Shown: positions 17,146 through 26,647, counted from the stretch's first letter. The stretch: DNA of 64,000 nt from G026625185 sp963727835 (GCA_963727835.1 CAVSIB010000030.1:15877-79876), one strand, 5' to 3'. A program made the numbers and translations. Notes: generated by a model from the letters alone, not told the origin.

Positions 17146-18558
17146 TCAGCTTAAATACTTTTCAATCGCCCGGGCTGCTTTTCGCCCCGCACCCATCGCG
17201 AGAATAACCGTAGCTCCTCCAGTTACAATATCTCCCCCAGCGTATACGCCTTTGAGATTGGTTTCTCCGGTTTCCTCATTCGCCACGATGTATCCCCATT
17301 TGTTCAAAGCAAGGCCAGGCGTTGACGTGGGAAGGAGCGGATTAGCATTTGTTCCCAATGACATGATCAACGCATCAATGTCAATGGTAAACTCCGAGCC
17401 TTTTACCGCAATCGGTCTTCGCCTCCCTGAGGCGTCAGGTTCTCCCAGCTCCATTCTCAGACACTCCATCGCCTTAACATTGCCCTTGTCATCGCCGATG
17501 ATTCTGATCGGATTGGTGAGAAACTTGAAAATTAATCCTTCTTCCTCGGCATGGTGGGCCTCTTCTGCCCTGGCGGGCATCTCCTCTTTGGAGCGGCGGT
17601 AGACTAAATATACGTTATCCGCTCTTAAGCGAATGGCAGTACGGGCAGAATCCATAGCCACATTTCCTCCGCCTACCACGGCAACGTTTCTGCTTCTTTT
17701 TATCGGAGTGTCGTATTCGGGAAAGAGGTAGGCCTTCATAAGGTTAGAACGAGTTAAAAATTCATTGGCTGAGTAAACACCGCTCAGGTTTTCGCCGGGG
17801 ATATTCATAAACATGGGGCCTCCGGCACCAATTCCGATGAAGACCGCATCATAACCACTACTTAATAATTCAGGAATGGTAAATAAGTTCCCAATGACGG
17901 CATTAAGCCTAACTTCTACCCCCAAGCTTTTTACGTAATCAACTTCTGCCTGCACAATCGCTTTGGGTAATCTAAATTCAGGAATGCCATATACCAAAAC
18001 CCCTCCCGCCTTGTGGAGCGCCTCAAAAATGGTTACCCCAAAACCCACCTTGGCTAAATCAGCTGCTACTGTGAGGCCCGCTGGACCGGCACCTATGATC
18101 GCAACTGTCTTGCCCCTGGACGCTGGGCGAGGAGGTACTTGAACCATCTTATTTTCTCTTTCCCAGTCAGCGATGAAACGTTCCAAACGACCAATGGCCA
18201 CCGGTTCATTTTTCTTCCCCAAAGTGCACTTGCCTTCACATTGAACCTCCTGAGGACAAACCCTGCCACAGACAGCGGGAAGAGCATTTTTTTCCTTCAT
18301 CTTCCGGGCCGCTTCAACAAATTTACGCTCCGCAATAAGTCCAATAAAATCTGGAATGTCTATTTCAACCGGACACCCTTCTACGCACGGCCGATTTTTG
18401 CATTGAATGCACCGGGTCGCTTCTTCCACGGCCTGATCTTCCGAATATCCGAGGGGAACTTCCTTAAAATTTTTAACGCGCTCCTGCGGTGGTTGTTCCG
18501 GCATTTTGGTTTTGTTAGGTATAATTTTCTTTTTCGGTTTTTTCTCTTGATCTTCCAT
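17146..18558 (-). CDS. nfnB: NfnB/GltA-type NADPH oxidoreductase, large subunit of NfnAB
   Basis: Large subunit of electron-bifurcating NADH-dependent reduced ferredoxin:NADP+ oxidoreductase; homologous to the glutamate synthase small chain. It has 470 residues. N-terminal [4Fe-4S] motifs are CIQCKNRPCVEGCP (about 51-64) and CGRVCPQEVQCEGKC (about 97-111). FAD binding shows as IGAGPAGLTVAADLAKVG and NADPH binding as VVGGGNVAMDSARTA. The partner FNR-type subunit gene (18577-19389) lies directly upstream on the same strand with 18 bases between, the order known from NfnAB and sulfide dehydrogenase SudAB. Without a large GOGAT gene nearby, glutamate synthesis is unlikely; SudA is the main alternative name. 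Confidence 0.88.
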   Translation of the reverse strand: MEDQEKKPKKKIIPNKTKMPEQPPQERVKNFKEVPLGYSEDQAVEEATRCIQCKNRPCVEGCPVEIDIPDFIGLIAERKFVEAARKMKEKNALPAVCGRVCPQEVQCEGKCTLGKKNEPVAIGRLERFIADWERENKMVQVPPRPASRGKTVAIIGAGPAGLTVAADLAKVGFGVTIFEALHKAGGVLVYGIPEFRLPKAIVQAEVDYVKSLGVEVRLNAVIGNLFTIPELLSSGYDAVFIGIGAGGPMFMNIPGENLSGVYSANEFLTRSNLMKAYLFPEYDTPIKRSRNVAVVGGGNVAMDSARTAIRLRADNVYLVYRRSKEEMPARAEEAHHAEEEGLIFKFLTNPIRIIGDDKGNVKAMECLRMELGEPDASGRRRPIAVKGSEFTIDIDALIMSLGTNANPLLPTSTPGLALNKWGYIVANEETGETNLKGVYAGGDIVTGGATVILAMGAGRKAARAIEKYLS

Positions 18559-18576
18559 GGGTATCTCCTCTTCAAA

Positions 18577-19389
18577 TCATAACATCGTTAACGCGATTTT
18601 CTCTTCCTCTTTATATTGATTCAGCCGGCCCATAAGCAGGTCGAAGTCAACTTTATGACCATCAAATTCCGGGCCGTGAACACAGGCAAACTTAGTCTCG
18701 TTTCCCACATTAACTCTACATACGCCACACATCCCGGTAGCATCAATCATGATGGGGTTAAGGCTCACAATGGTGGGAACGCCGAACGGCTCGGTTGTTT
18801 TCGCAACGAATTTCATCATGATGGTAGGGCCAATGGCTATGACCCGATCAATCTTCTCTTCCGCAAGGATTTGCTTTAAAACATCGGTAACTAACCCATG
18901 ATGCCCTTTACTACCGTCATCAGTGGTGATTATCAGACGATGGCAGAAAGCTTTCATCTCCTCTTCGAAAATAAGCAGGTCCTTATTCCTCGCTCCAACA
19001 ATGCCAATTACTTGGTTTCCAGCCTGGAAGAGACCTCGGGTGACCGGATAAATGACCGCCGTCCCCACACCGCCTCCGATACAAACAACTTTACCAAAGT
19101 TCTCAATTTCGGTATGCTTACCCAACGGCCCCACCAAATCTTCAATAACATCTCCCTCATTTAATCGACCAAGTAAAATGGTGGTTTTCCCAACTTCCTG
19201 GAATACAATGGTGATTGTTCCTTTTTGTGGATCAAAATCATTGATGGTAAGAGGAATGCGTTCCCCTTTCTCGCCAATTTTGACAATTACAAACTGCCCG
19301 GGCCTTGCCTTTTTCGAGATATCCGGCGCTTCAATTCTAAGGAGCTTGATATCCTGACCCAAAACTTTTTTCTCTACGATCTTGAACAT
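18577..19389 (-). CDS. nfnA: NfnA, FNR-type ferredoxin-NADP reductase subunit
   Basis: Small subunit of NfnAB, binding FAD, NAD(H) and a [2Fe-2S] cluster. It has 270 residues. The FAD-binding segment RIPLTINDFD is at about residues 44-53 and the nucleotide fold CIGGGVGTAVIYPVTRGL at about 103-120. The C-terminal cluster ligands are in MCGVCRVNVG and KFACVHGPEFDGHKVDF near 220-250. The architecture matches the dihydroorotate dehydrogenase electron-transfer subunit/SudB family. The close pairing with nfnB supports a cytoplasmic complex exchanging electrons among NADH, ferredoxin and NADPH. Confidence 0.88.
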   Translation of the reverse strand: MFKIVEKKVLGQDIKLLRIEAPDISKKARPGQFVIVKIGEKGERIPLTINDFDPQKGTITIVFQEVGKTTILLGRLNEGDVIEDLVGPLGKHTEIENFGKVVCIGGGVGTAVIYPVTRGLFQAGNQVIGIVGARNKDLLIFEEEMKAFCHRLIITTDDGSKGHHGLVTDVLKQILAEEKIDRVIAIGPTIMMKFVAKTTEPFGVPTIVSLNPIMIDATGMCGVCRVNVGNETKFACVHGPEFDGHKVDFDLLMGRLNQYKEEEKIALTML

Positions 19390-19808
19390 TTATAGCTCTC
19401 CTTTCTTTTTTTTATCTGGGGTAAAAATAAAGAATTTGTTATGGTATACTACCTTTTTTTGTCAGTCAAATGGAAGTGGAGAGATAAATAACTATAACTC
19501 AAAAAGTAAGTGTTAAATTTTTTAACTGCTTTTTATGAGGAAATAAATTAAAAAGCAAAGCCTATGCCAATGAGCTTAAATTTGATCAACTTATTAAAAA
19601 CCAAAGATATTTTATTTTCGGCAAAAGGTTGAATAAAAAGCATCCACTTAAAAAAACTGTCATATTTTTTCCAGGTTGTTAAACAAGTTGTAAAATTTTC
19701 CAACCGAATACGTGCGTCGCCATACAAACGATTAAGCCGATGAACTGGTTCTGCTGCTTCTTGACCGATCATAAGTCACATCTCTTGGAGGGGGACACTG
19801 GTGGAACC
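19390..19808. other. Intergenic stretch with one doubtful short frame
   Basis: About 420 bases upstream of nfnA and downstream of the amidohydrolase. A minus-strand frame at 19548-19772 (74 codons, MIGQEAAEPVHRLNRLYGDA at its start, weakly preceded by AAGAGAT) has no recognisable family and may be a gene tail or chance. No clear terminator is visible. Confidence 0.3.
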
Positions 19809-20528
19809 TCATAGCCCAATCAATCTTTTTAAATTTTTTGAAAGCAGCAACTCTTTTTCTTCACTGCCCACTCGCAAAGAAAGAATTTTCTCTAATTCGG
19901 TCTTCATCGTTCCAAAGGGGATATCTGAACCAAAAAGAATCCGTTCGGGACCAATTGTGTCGATAAACCTTTTTACCACTCCAGAGCTAGCCAAGGAAGT
20001 GTCAAAATAAACATTCGGATATTTTTCGAAGGCTTCGAGAAAGTCTAACGGACCTCCTCCTAACATTCCCATATGAGGGATAATAAGCTTAAGGCTTTTG
20101 GTGCGTTTAACAAATATCTCCGTAAAAGCTAAATCCTCCTCAAAAATGATGGGGAGATCAATACGCTCTGATGCCTCAATGAATTCATGCAACCCCGGAT
20201 CGTCAAAAACCTCATAATTTGATGAACAATCTTGGATTCCTCTTACCCAATGCCATTTTCCTCCATAAAAACCCTTCTCTTGAGGGATCGGCCTAAGATC
20301 TTCGGGGATATAATAATAAGGAATAAATTCTTCAATCCGCTGTGCTTCTAAAAGAAGGCTCTCATTTATACTTTCATCAACAATGGCGGTGGAGGGGAAA
20401 GGAAAGATAACGATCTTGGCGACTCCACTTTGTTTCGCTTGCTGCAACAGATCCTCAGTCGTAATATTTACTCCCATGAGCGTCACTGAAGGGCCCCAGT
20501 GCGTGTGCGAATCAATAATGTGCATCAA
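19809..20528 (-). CDS. Amidohydrolase-family (amidohydrolase 2) TIM-barrel protein
   Basis: Metal-dependent hydrolase or decarboxylase of the amidohydrolase 2 type; substrate unknown. The 239 residues are short for the family (usually 270-330). The metal-binding H-x-H near the N-terminus is DSHTHWG (residues 5-11). A later histidine lies in LIIPHMGMLGGGP (about 147-159), and FGSDIPFG (about 207-214) supplies the conserved catalytic Asp. It is downstream of the fatty-acid/rpiB cluster on the same strand but separated by VanZ, so operon membership is uncertain. Confidence 0.8.
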   Translation of the reverse strand: MMHIIDSHTHWGPSVTLMGVNITTEDLLQQAKQSGVAKIVIFPFPSTAIVDESINESLLLEAQRIEEFIPYYYIPEDLRPIPQEKGFYGGKWHWVRGIQDCSSNYEVFDDPGLHEFIEASERIDLPIIFEEDLAFTEIFVKRTKSLKLIIPHMGMLGGGPLDFLEAFEKYPNVYFDTSLASSGVVKRFIDTIGPERILFGSDIPFGTMKTELEKILSLRVGSEEKELLLSKNLKRLIGL

Positions 20529-20610
20529 TTAACCTCAAAATTAACGTTGCAGTGCTTAACGAAAAAAAGTGTAGTGAAGCAACTCAACGTTTCTTTTTAA
20601 GAAAAGGAAA

Positions 20611-20990
20611 TTACATTCTTGGAGGAGATTTCTTATGAGTTAAAAATTTCGCTAAGAAGCCAAGACCAAGACCGATTCCCACCCCTATAATACATTAGCG
20701 ATTTCATCACCCCAAGAAGGAGTCCGGCCAAGGACAAAATGTTGCAACAGTTCCAGTATAGCTCCATATAACGAGACGAACCCTAAGGGAAGAAAAAATT
20801 TAAAAAAACCAGAGAAAATCTTCAGAAGGCTTAAAAGAAACCCTAAGGGAATATAGAACAAAATATGGATCGCCTTGTCCAAGTTCGGAATTTCTATTTT
20901 AAGCGGAGTAACCGCGGTCAATGATCCACCAGCGATAGATCCTAAGTAAAAAAGAATAAGAACAAAAGCGGTTTTATTTTTTCTATCCAT
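20611..20990 (-). pseudogene. VanZ-like membrane protein with one-base frameshift
   Basis: VanZ-family small integral membrane protein, function mostly unknown (named from teicoplanin resistance). From the ATG at 20990 the frame gives TM helices around FVLILFYLGSIAGG, ILFYIPLGFLLSLL and FFLPLGFVSLYGAILELLQHF, then the family motif GRTPSWGDEIANVL, and stops at 20685. The last helix, IGVGIGLGLGFLAKFL, continues in the next frame to a stop at 20611. One missing base at about 20688 accounts for it. Total length with correction is about 126 residues, normal for VanZ. Confidence 0.75.
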
Positions 20991-21060
20991 ATCAATCTTA
21001 GAATTTCGATGATAAGAAGAGGAAAACAAAACTGGTTGGGCTCCAACTCTTTCCGGAAAT

Positions 21061-21510
21061 TTAGCTTCGTTGATACTGCTGAATCTTTACGGAGGACTCG
21101 TTGAGGATCCGCTCGGCTAAATAATCAGGGTAACCATCTTCATAAATAATTTTGGTGACACCTGCACTAATAATCATTTTCATACAGATACTGCAAGGCA
21201 TGTTCGTGCAGTAAAAAACCGAGCCATTGATGCTTATCCCATGGTAAGCGGCCTGGATGATAATATTTTGTTCGGCGTGCAGACCCCGACACAGTTCGTG
21301 TCTTTCACCCGAAGGAATCTGTTCTTGTTCTCTCAAACACCCGGTATCCAAGCAATGCGGAAGCCCGGGAGGTGCACCATTGTAACCAGTCGCGAGAATA
21401 CGTTTATTTTTGACTAAAAGAGCGCCAACCTGGCGGCGTTTGCACGTTGAACGTTTCGCCACGAGTTTCGTAATTTCCATAAAATATTCATCCCAAGTTG
21501 GTCGCAGCAT
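21061..21510 (-). CDS. comEB: Deoxycytidylate (dCMP) deaminase / ComEB
   Basis: Zinc-dependent deamination of dCMP to dUMP for thymidylate supply. It has 149 residues. The zinc and catalytic site is visible as HAEQNIIIQ (His and proton-shuttle Glu, about 76-84) and CTNMPCSICMK (two Cys ligands, about 102-112). The conserved N-terminal VGALLVKNKRILATGYNGAPPG is about 27-48. It lies downstream of rpiB, a neighbourhood shared with many anaerobes (rpiB-glyA-comEB). Confident family assignment; dCMP rather than other cytidine substrates follows from similarity. Confidence 0.92.
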   Translation of the reverse strand: MLRPTWDEYFMEITKLVAKRSTCKRRQVGALLVKNKRILATGYNGAPPGLPHCLDTGCLREQEQIPSGERHELCRGLHAEQNIIIQAAYHGISINGSVFYCTNMPCSICMKMIISAGVTKIIYEDGYPDYLAERILNESSVKIQQYQRS

Positions 21511-21550
21511 TGTTTTAATCCAAGAAGTAGTTAGTAACTCCTAAGCCAGT

Positions 21551-22009
21551 TCATCGGCAATTTTTCTCCAGTCGTGATTCAATTTCAGAAATTTTTTGAA
21601 TCCGGCGAAGATGCCTTCCTCCCTCAAATTTTGTTTCTAACCAGACATGCAAAATTTTTCGGGCTAATTCCTCGTTTATAACATCTGCTCCCAGACTCAA
21701 CATATTACTATCATTATGCTTGCGGCTCATTTCTGCGGTAGAAACATCGTGACAGACAGCAGCGCGGATGCCAGGAAATTTATTAGCTACGACACACATC
21801 CCAATTCCTGACCCGCAGATAAGAATTCCTCGGTCATAGTCACCGTGAGAAACTTTTTCCGCGGCAAGCATGGCAAAATCTGGATAGTCCACCGAATCAG
21901 CAGAAAAAGTTCCCACATCAAGGAATTCAATCTCCCTTTCCTCAAGAAACTTTTTAAGCGAGTCTTTCAGCTGGTACCCTCGATGGTCACTGGCTAAGAC
22001 AACTTTCAT
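21551..22009 (-). CDS. rpiB: Ribose-5-phosphate isomerase B
   Basis: Interconverts ribose 5-phosphate and ribulose 5-phosphate in the pentose phosphate pathway. It has 152 residues, usual length. Diagnostic segments are ASDHRGYQLK (residues 5-14), DYPDFA, GILICGSGIGMCVVANKFPGIRAA with the active-site Cys region (61-83), and ARKHNDSNMLSLG seen as SRKHNDSNMLSLGA (about 95-108). It is 15 bases downstream of fabF on the same strand, so probably cotranscribed with the fatty-acid genes. Confidence 0.95.
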   Translation of the reverse strand: MKVVLASDHRGYQLKDSLKKFLEEREIEFLDVGTFSADSVDYPDFAMLAAEKVSHGDYDRGILICGSGIGMCVVANKFPGIRAAVCHDVSTAEMSRKHNDSNMLSLGADVINEELARKILHVWLETKFEGGRHLRRIQKISEIESRLEKNCR

Positions 22010-22024
22010 GGCAAAAAACCGCTC

Positions 22025-23260
22025 TTATTCAAATTTTTTAAAAACCAGGCAGGCATTTGTCCCTCCAAACCCAAAAGAGTTAGAGAGCGCATAGGTAATG
22101 TTCCCTTCTCGAGCGTGATTCGGCACATAGTCCAAGTCACATTCCGGGTCAGGAATCTCATAATTGATGGTGGGAGGGATAACGCCGGTTTTTATTGCCA
22201 GTGCGGTAAAAATAGCCTCCATGCCTCCCGCAGCGCCAAGGGGATGGCCCGTCATGGATTTTGTGGAACTGACCATAAGTCGTTTACTGTGCTCGTTAAA
22301 GACCTTTTTTATGGCAATGGTTTCACAGAGATCATTAAAGGGAGTTGAAGTCCCATGCGCATTGATATAATTAATCTTCTCAGGAGCAACCTTAGCGTCC
22401 CGTAAAGCCACTTTCATGCACTGAGCTGCTCCTTCACCACCCGGAGAAGGAGCGGTGATATGGTAAGCATCGCCATTGAGACCGTACCCTACGATTTCAC
22501 AGTAAATATTTGCTCCTCGCTTTTTTGCCAGTTCTAACTCTTCCAGGATAACGATCCCAGCCCCCTCAGCCATGACAAATCCATCCCGACCTTTATCAAA
22601 TGGACGGCTTGCCTTTTTGGGGTCATCATTGTGCGCAGAGGTTGCCTTCATATTACAAAAGCCACTGAGCGCTAACGGGGTGATGGTAGCTTCCGTGCCG
22701 CCGGTAATCATCGCATCAGCGCACCCCTGTTGAATCACCTTAAACGCCTCACCGATCGCATGGGTCCCGGAAGCGCAGGCGGTAACCACACAGGTGTTTG
22801 GTCCCTTCGCACCGCAAAAGATGGCAATCTGGCCAGGGGCCATATTAGGAATCATCATGGGAATCAAAAAGGGCGAGACCTTATCCTGGCCTTTTTCGAG
22901 AAGGATTTTATGGTTTTTTTCCAAAGTCGTCAGCCCCCCAAGGCCAGTCCCGATGATAACCCCGGTTCTCTCAGCATTGCCATTGCCCACAAAAAAAGTC
23001 GCATCGTCAAGAGCCATTTTTGTGGCGGCCACAGCATATTGGACAAAAAGATCAGTCCGCTTGATTTCCTTGTGCTCGAGAAACTCTTCGGGTTTAAAGC
23101 CTCTTACTTCTCCGGCGATTCGAGAACGGTAGCCCGCGGCATCGAACTTGGTGATATAGTCGATGCCCGACCTCCCTTCGCAGATTGCCTTCCAGGTCTT
23201 TTGTTTACCAATTCCTACCGGAGTTAAAGGACCCACTCCGGTTATGACAACTCTTCGCAT
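22025..23260 (-). CDS. fabF: Beta-ketoacyl-ACP synthase II
   Basis: Condensing enzyme that elongates acyl-ACP with malonyl-ACP in type II fatty-acid synthesis. It has 411 residues. The Cys-His-His catalytic triad is in VVTACASGTHAIGEA (Cys about 162), INAHGTSTPFND (about 302) and STKSMTGHPLGAAGG (His about 339). Start MRRVVITGVGPLTPVG is canonical. It follows acpP after 26 bases in the order fabD-fabG-acpP-fabF, the common bacterial layout. Confidence 0.97.
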   Translation of the reverse strand: MRRVVITGVGPLTPVGIGKQKTWKAICEGRSGIDYITKFDAAGYRSRIAGEVRGFKPEEFLEHKEIKRTDLFVQYAVAATKMALDDATFFVGNGNAERTGVIIGTGLGGLTTLEKNHKILLEKGQDKVSPFLIPMMIPNMAPGQIAIFCGAKGPNTCVVTACASGTHAIGEAFKVIQQGCADAMITGGTEATITPLALSGFCNMKATSAHNDDPKKASRPFDKGRDGFVMAEGAGIVILEELELAKKRGANIYCEIVGYGLNGDAYHITAPSPGGEGAAQCMKVALRDAKVAPEKINYINAHGTSTPFNDLCETIAIKKVFNEHSKRLMVSSTKSMTGHPLGAAGGMEAIFTALAIKTGVIPPTINYEIPDPECDLDYVPNHAREGNITYALSNSFGFGGTNACLVFKKFE

Positions 23261-23286
23261 GTGTGAACTGCACCCCCAAAATAATA

Positions 23287-23523
23287 TTAAAGGCGTTCGT
23301 TGATGTAATTGATCGCATCCTGGACCGTCGTTATTTTTTCGGCGTCCTCGTCCGGAATCTCTTGACCAAATTCTTCTTCCAAGGCCATTACCAACTCTAC
23401 CAGATCAAGGGAGTCCGCTCCCAGATCATCCACAAAAGATGCCTCGGATTTTAATTCCTCTTCACTTACCCCGAGCTGTTCCATAATGATTGCCTTTACT
23501 TTTTTTTCAATGTCACTTGCCAT
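23287..23523 (-). CDS. acpP: Acyl carrier protein
   Basis: Carries growing acyl chains on a 4'-phosphopantetheine attached to Ser in the motif GADSLDLVEL (Ser about 38). It has 78 residues, acidic and helical, as expected. A good GGAGG site (reverse of CCTCC at 23531) precedes the ATG. It sits between fabG and fabF, as in most type II FAS clusters. Confidence 0.97.
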   Translation of the reverse strand: MASDIEKKVKAIIMEQLGVSEEELKSEASFVDDLGADSLDLVELVMALEEEFGQEIPDEDAEKITTVQDAINYINERL

Positions 23524-23548
23524 CCTGCACCTCCTTCAATTAATTTCT

Positions 23549-24304
23549 TTACATATATAATCCACCATTTACATTTATCACCTGGCCGGTAATATAATTA
23601 GAAGCATCGGTTGCCAAAAAGAAAACCGCCTCAGCTATGTCTTCTGGGGTCCCCATCCGGCCCAAAGGTATATTGCTAATGAATCCTTCCCTGACCTTTT
23701 CAGGAAGAGTGCGCGTCATGCCTGTTTCAATAAATCCTGGGGCTACGGCATTAACCATAATTCCCCGGGAGGCAAATTCCCGGGCTAAGGTTTTGGTAAA
23801 ACCAATAATCCCCGCTTTTGATGCCCCATAATTTGCCTGGCCAATATTTCCTATTTGCCCGACCACCGAAGCAACACTAATTATCTTCCCTCCTCTTTGT
23901 TTTCCCATGTAACGAATAACAGCTTTTGAACAATTAAATACGCTTTTAAGGTTATTCGTAATGACCGCATCCCATTCCTCTTCTTTCATCCTCAAAAAAA
24001 GTCCGTCTCGGGTGATCCCGGCATTATTGACTAAAATATCAATCCGCCCAAAAGAATCAAAAACCGTTTTCCCCATGTTTTCAGCTTCCGAAAAATTGGA
24101 AACATCAACCTTAACCGCTAAGGACTTTCGTCCCAACAATGCGATCTCCTGAGCAGTCTCCTCAGCCTGCTTGTCGTTTATATCCGCAATGACGATCTGC
24201 GCCCCGTTTTGAGCCAGGAGCAATCCGATCGCCCGCCCAATCCCCTGTGCTCCGCCGGTTATAATCGCCACCCTATCGTGAAGTCTTAATGCATCTCCCT
24301 CCAT
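23549..24304 (-). CDS. fabG: 3-oxoacyl-ACP reductase
   Basis: NADPH-dependent short-chain dehydrogenase reducing beta-ketoacyl-ACP. It has 251 residues. The cofactor motif TGGAQGIG is at 16-23, NNAG at about 93-96, and the catalytic Ser, Tyr and Lys are in SVASVVGQIGNIGQANYGASKAG (about 143-165). The C-terminus GQVINVNGGLYM is typical FabG. Its start overlaps the end of fabD by 19 bases (alternative starts exist slightly downstream), implying translational coupling. Confidence 0.95.
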   Translation of the reverse strand: MEGDALRLHDRVAIITGGAQGIGRAIGLLLAQNGAQIVIADINDKQAEETAQEIALLGRKSLAVKVDVSNFSEAENMGKTVFDSFGRIDILVNNAGITRDGLFLRMKEEEWDAVITNNLKSVFNCSKAVIRYMGKQRGGKIISVASVVGQIGNIGQANYGASKAGIIGFTKTLAREFASRGIMVNAVAPGFIETGMTRTLPEKVREGFISNIPLGRMGTPEDIAEAVFFLATDASNYITGQVINVNGGLYM

Positions 24305-25233
24305 ACTTTCTCCAATTTTTTGAGACTTTCGGTATCTTCCACATTACATCGTGTTGCTGTTTTATCTATCTTTTTCACCAAACCGCTTAAAATCTTCCCC
24401 GGGCCGATTTCCACATACGTACTAACTCCTCTTTCCCGCATTGCCACAACCGAATCCTCCCAGAGAACCGGATGCGTTACCTGCTTAATCAGAAGTTCCT
24501 TCACCCGGATAGCTTCCTGATTTGGCATAGCTTCAACATTGGTAATCACAGGGTAAGCAAGCGGGTTTACCGTTACATAGCTCAAATAATCTTTTAACTT
24601 TTTCGCGGCTGGTTCCATGAGTGCACAGTGAAAAGGAGCACTCACCGATAGCACTACTGTTTTTGGGGAACCTTTTTCTTTGGCTAAGACAATAGCCCGC
24701 TCAAGAGCTTTGGCCGCGCCGGAGATCACGATCTGGCCGGGACAATTAAAGTTAGCGGGGGTCATTACCTCCCCTTGTGCTGCTTCTTGACAGATCTCTT
24801 CAACCTGTGCTCGGCTTAGACCCAAAACAGCAACCATGCCGCCCTCTCCTTCCGGAACCGCCGCCTGCATAAACTGGCCGCGTTTCTGAACCGCCTTAAC
24901 GCCATCGGAAAAACTAAAAGCTTTTGTCCCAACTAACGCCGAATATTCTCCCAGGCTATGTCCGGCCACATAATCCGGAGTTATCTCTAAGTTTTTTTCT
25001 ATCACTCGGAGGCAGGCCACGCTTACTGTCAGTACCGCAGGCTGAGTATTGACCGTCAGGTTTAATTCTGTTTCCGGGCCGTCAAAACAAAGGGAAGAAA
25101 GCTTAAAGTTGAGCGCCTCGTCTGCCTCAGCAAATACTTCTCGTGCTTCTTTGAAATTATCACACAGGTTTTTTCCCATCCTCACAGTTTGAGCGCCTTG
25201 CCCGGGAAAAATAAAAGCGATCTTACCCATCAT
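24286..25233 (-). CDS. fabD: Malonyl-CoA:ACP transacylase
   Basis: Loads malonyl groups onto ACP. It has 315 residues. The N-terminal FIFPGQGAQTVRMG is at 7-20, the nucleophile elbow GHSLGEYSAL (Ser about 92) and the active-site His in SVSAPFHCALM (about 201-211). It begins MMGKIAFIFPGQ and follows the acyl-CoA dehydrogenase gene by 14 bases. Confidence 0.96.
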   Translation of the reverse strand: MMGKIAFIFPGQGAQTVRMGKNLCDNFKEAREVFAEADEALNFKLSSLCFDGPETELNLTVNTQPAVLTVSVACLRVIEKNLEITPDYVAGHSLGEYSALVGTKAFSFSDGVKAVQKRGQFMQAAVPEGEGGMVAVLGLSRAQVEEICQEAAQGEVMTPANFNCPGQIVISGAAKALERAIVLAKEKGSPKTVVLSVSAPFHCALMEPAAKKLKDYLSYVTVNPLAYPVITNVEAMPNQEAIRVKELLIKQVTHPVLWEDSVVAMRERGVSTYVEIGPGKILSGLVKKIDKTATRCNVEDTESLKKLEKVWREMH

Positions 25234-25247
25234 CTCAGTCTCCCCGC

Positions 25248-26408
25248 TTATTTTCCTTTTCGAGCGTATTCTTTATTTAAATAGAGGCCGATGACATTCC
25301 TCTGAATTTGATTAGTGCCTTCATAAATCTGGAGAATCTTGGCATCCCGCATCATTTTTTCCACTGGGTATTCCCTCATGTATCCTGAGCCTCCAAACAC
25401 CTGGACGGCATCGGTCGTTACCTTCATCGCCACATCACTGGCAAAAACCTTGGCCAGTGAGGACTCCTTGGAGATCTCTTTAGGAACCGAATCAATGTAG
25501 CGCGCCACAGAATAAACTAAAGCTCGAGCCGCCTCAATTTGGATCGCCATATCAGCTAACAGATGCTGGACCGCCTGGAAAGAAATGATCGGTTTACCAA
25601 ACTGCACCCGTTCACGGGCAAACCTTACCGCTTCTTCCATAGCTCCCTGAGCTAAACCAACGGCTTGAGAACCAATGCCCGGTCGGGATTTATCCAAGTT
25701 TCTCATCGTAAGCAAAAATCCCAGTCCTTCTTTTCCCAAAAGGTTTTCTTTGGGCACCACACAATCCTCAAAAAAAAGAGAGCAGGTGGCTGACGCCCTG
25801 ATCCCCAGTTTTTTCTCCTTCTTCCCAAAGGTAAACCCTTTCATCCCCTTTTCGAGGATAAAAGCACTCGCCCCCCGAGGACCTTTAGATTTATCAGTCA
25901 AGGCGATGACCACATACGTATCTGCCTCTTCTCCATTAGTAATCCATTGTTTGGTGCCATTGAGGATATAATGATCCCCTGCTTTTTTAGCAGTCGTTTG
26001 AATCCCTCCGGCATCACTACCTGCATTAGGCTCGGTGAGCCCAAAGGCAGCTAATTTTTTTCCTGAAGCAATATCAGGAAGATATTTCTGCTTCTGTTCC
26101 TCACTGCCGAACATAATAATCGGATAGGAGCCCAAACCATTACAGGCATAACTCACAGCTACTGCTGAGCAGATCCGGCTCAGTTGTTCGATCACCAGAC
26201 ATAAATCAAATACACCTCCTCCAAAACCACCATATTTTTTGGGAATGTAGACGCCGGATAATCCCGTTTCCCCCAAAATATTTAAAATTTCTCGAGGAAA
26301 TTTTTCTTTTTCATCCAGTTCTGCCCGCACCGGTAGAACTTTCTCTTCGGCAATTCTTCGGGCCAGCTCCTGAATTTCTTTCTGTTCTTCGGTTAAGAAA
26401 TAATCCAT
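25248..26408 (-). CDS. Acyl-CoA dehydrogenase
   Basis: FAD-dependent oxidation of acyl-CoA to enoyl-CoA, usually passing electrons to ETF. It has 386 residues, the standard short-chain type. Signatures: LTEEQKEIQELARRIAEE N-terminus, FGLTEPNAGSDAGGIQTTA (about 126-144), KQWITNGEEADTYVV, and near the C-terminus QVFGGSGYMREYPVEKMMRDAK with IYEGTNQIQRNVI. The likely catalytic Glu is the one in YEGTNQ. Its place between rpmF and fabD, where plsX and fabH normally sit, is odd. No ETF genes are nearby. It may serve anaerobic acyl-CoA metabolism or act in reverse; direction is unknown. Confidence 0.92.
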   Translation of the reverse strand: MDYFLTEEQKEIQELARRIAEEKVLPVRAELDEKEKFPREILNILGETGLSGVYIPKKYGGFGGGVFDLCLVIEQLSRICSAVAVSYACNGLGSYPIIMFGSEEQKQKYLPDIASGKKLAAFGLTEPNAGSDAGGIQTTAKKAGDHYILNGTKQWITNGEEADTYVVIALTDKSKGPRGASAFILEKGMKGFTFGKKEKKLGIRASATCSLFFEDCVVPKENLLGKEGLGFLLTMRNLDKSRPGIGSQAVGLAQGAMEEAVRFARERVQFGKPIISFQAVQHLLADMAIQIEAARALVYSVARYIDSVPKEISKESSLAKVFASDVAMKVTTDAVQVFGGSGYMREYPVEKMMRDAKILQIYEGTNQIQRNVIGLYLNKEYARKGK

Positions 26409-26446
26409 TGCTTACTCATCCCTCTATCGGTTGCTTGCTCAAGAAA

Positions 26447-26629
26447 TTAAGATTCTTCCACCTTTAACACTTCACGATCTTTATAGTAGCCACAATGGGG
26501 ACACGCATGATGAGGTGGTTTTTTTTCTCCACAATGGGAACACGCAATTAAGGAGGGAGCAGTCAGCCGATCATGGGACCGCCGTTTTTTTCTTCGTGCG
26601 TTAGAATGTCTTTTCGGTGGTAGGGGCAT
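26447..26629 (-). CDS. rpmF: Ribosomal protein bL32
   Basis: Component of the 50S subunit. It has 60 residues, rich in basic residues: MPLPPKRHSNARRKKRRSHD, then a zinc ribbon CSHCGEKKPPHHACPHCGYY with two CxxC pairs (about 31-50), so this is the zinc-binding form. It is coupled to the upstream yceD gene as in most bacteria. Confidence 0.97.
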   Translation of the reverse strand: MPLPPKRHSNARRKKRRSHDRLTAPSLIACSHCGEKKPPHHACPHCGYYKDREVLKVEES

Positions 26630-26647
26630 ACAATCCTCCGTTAGGTA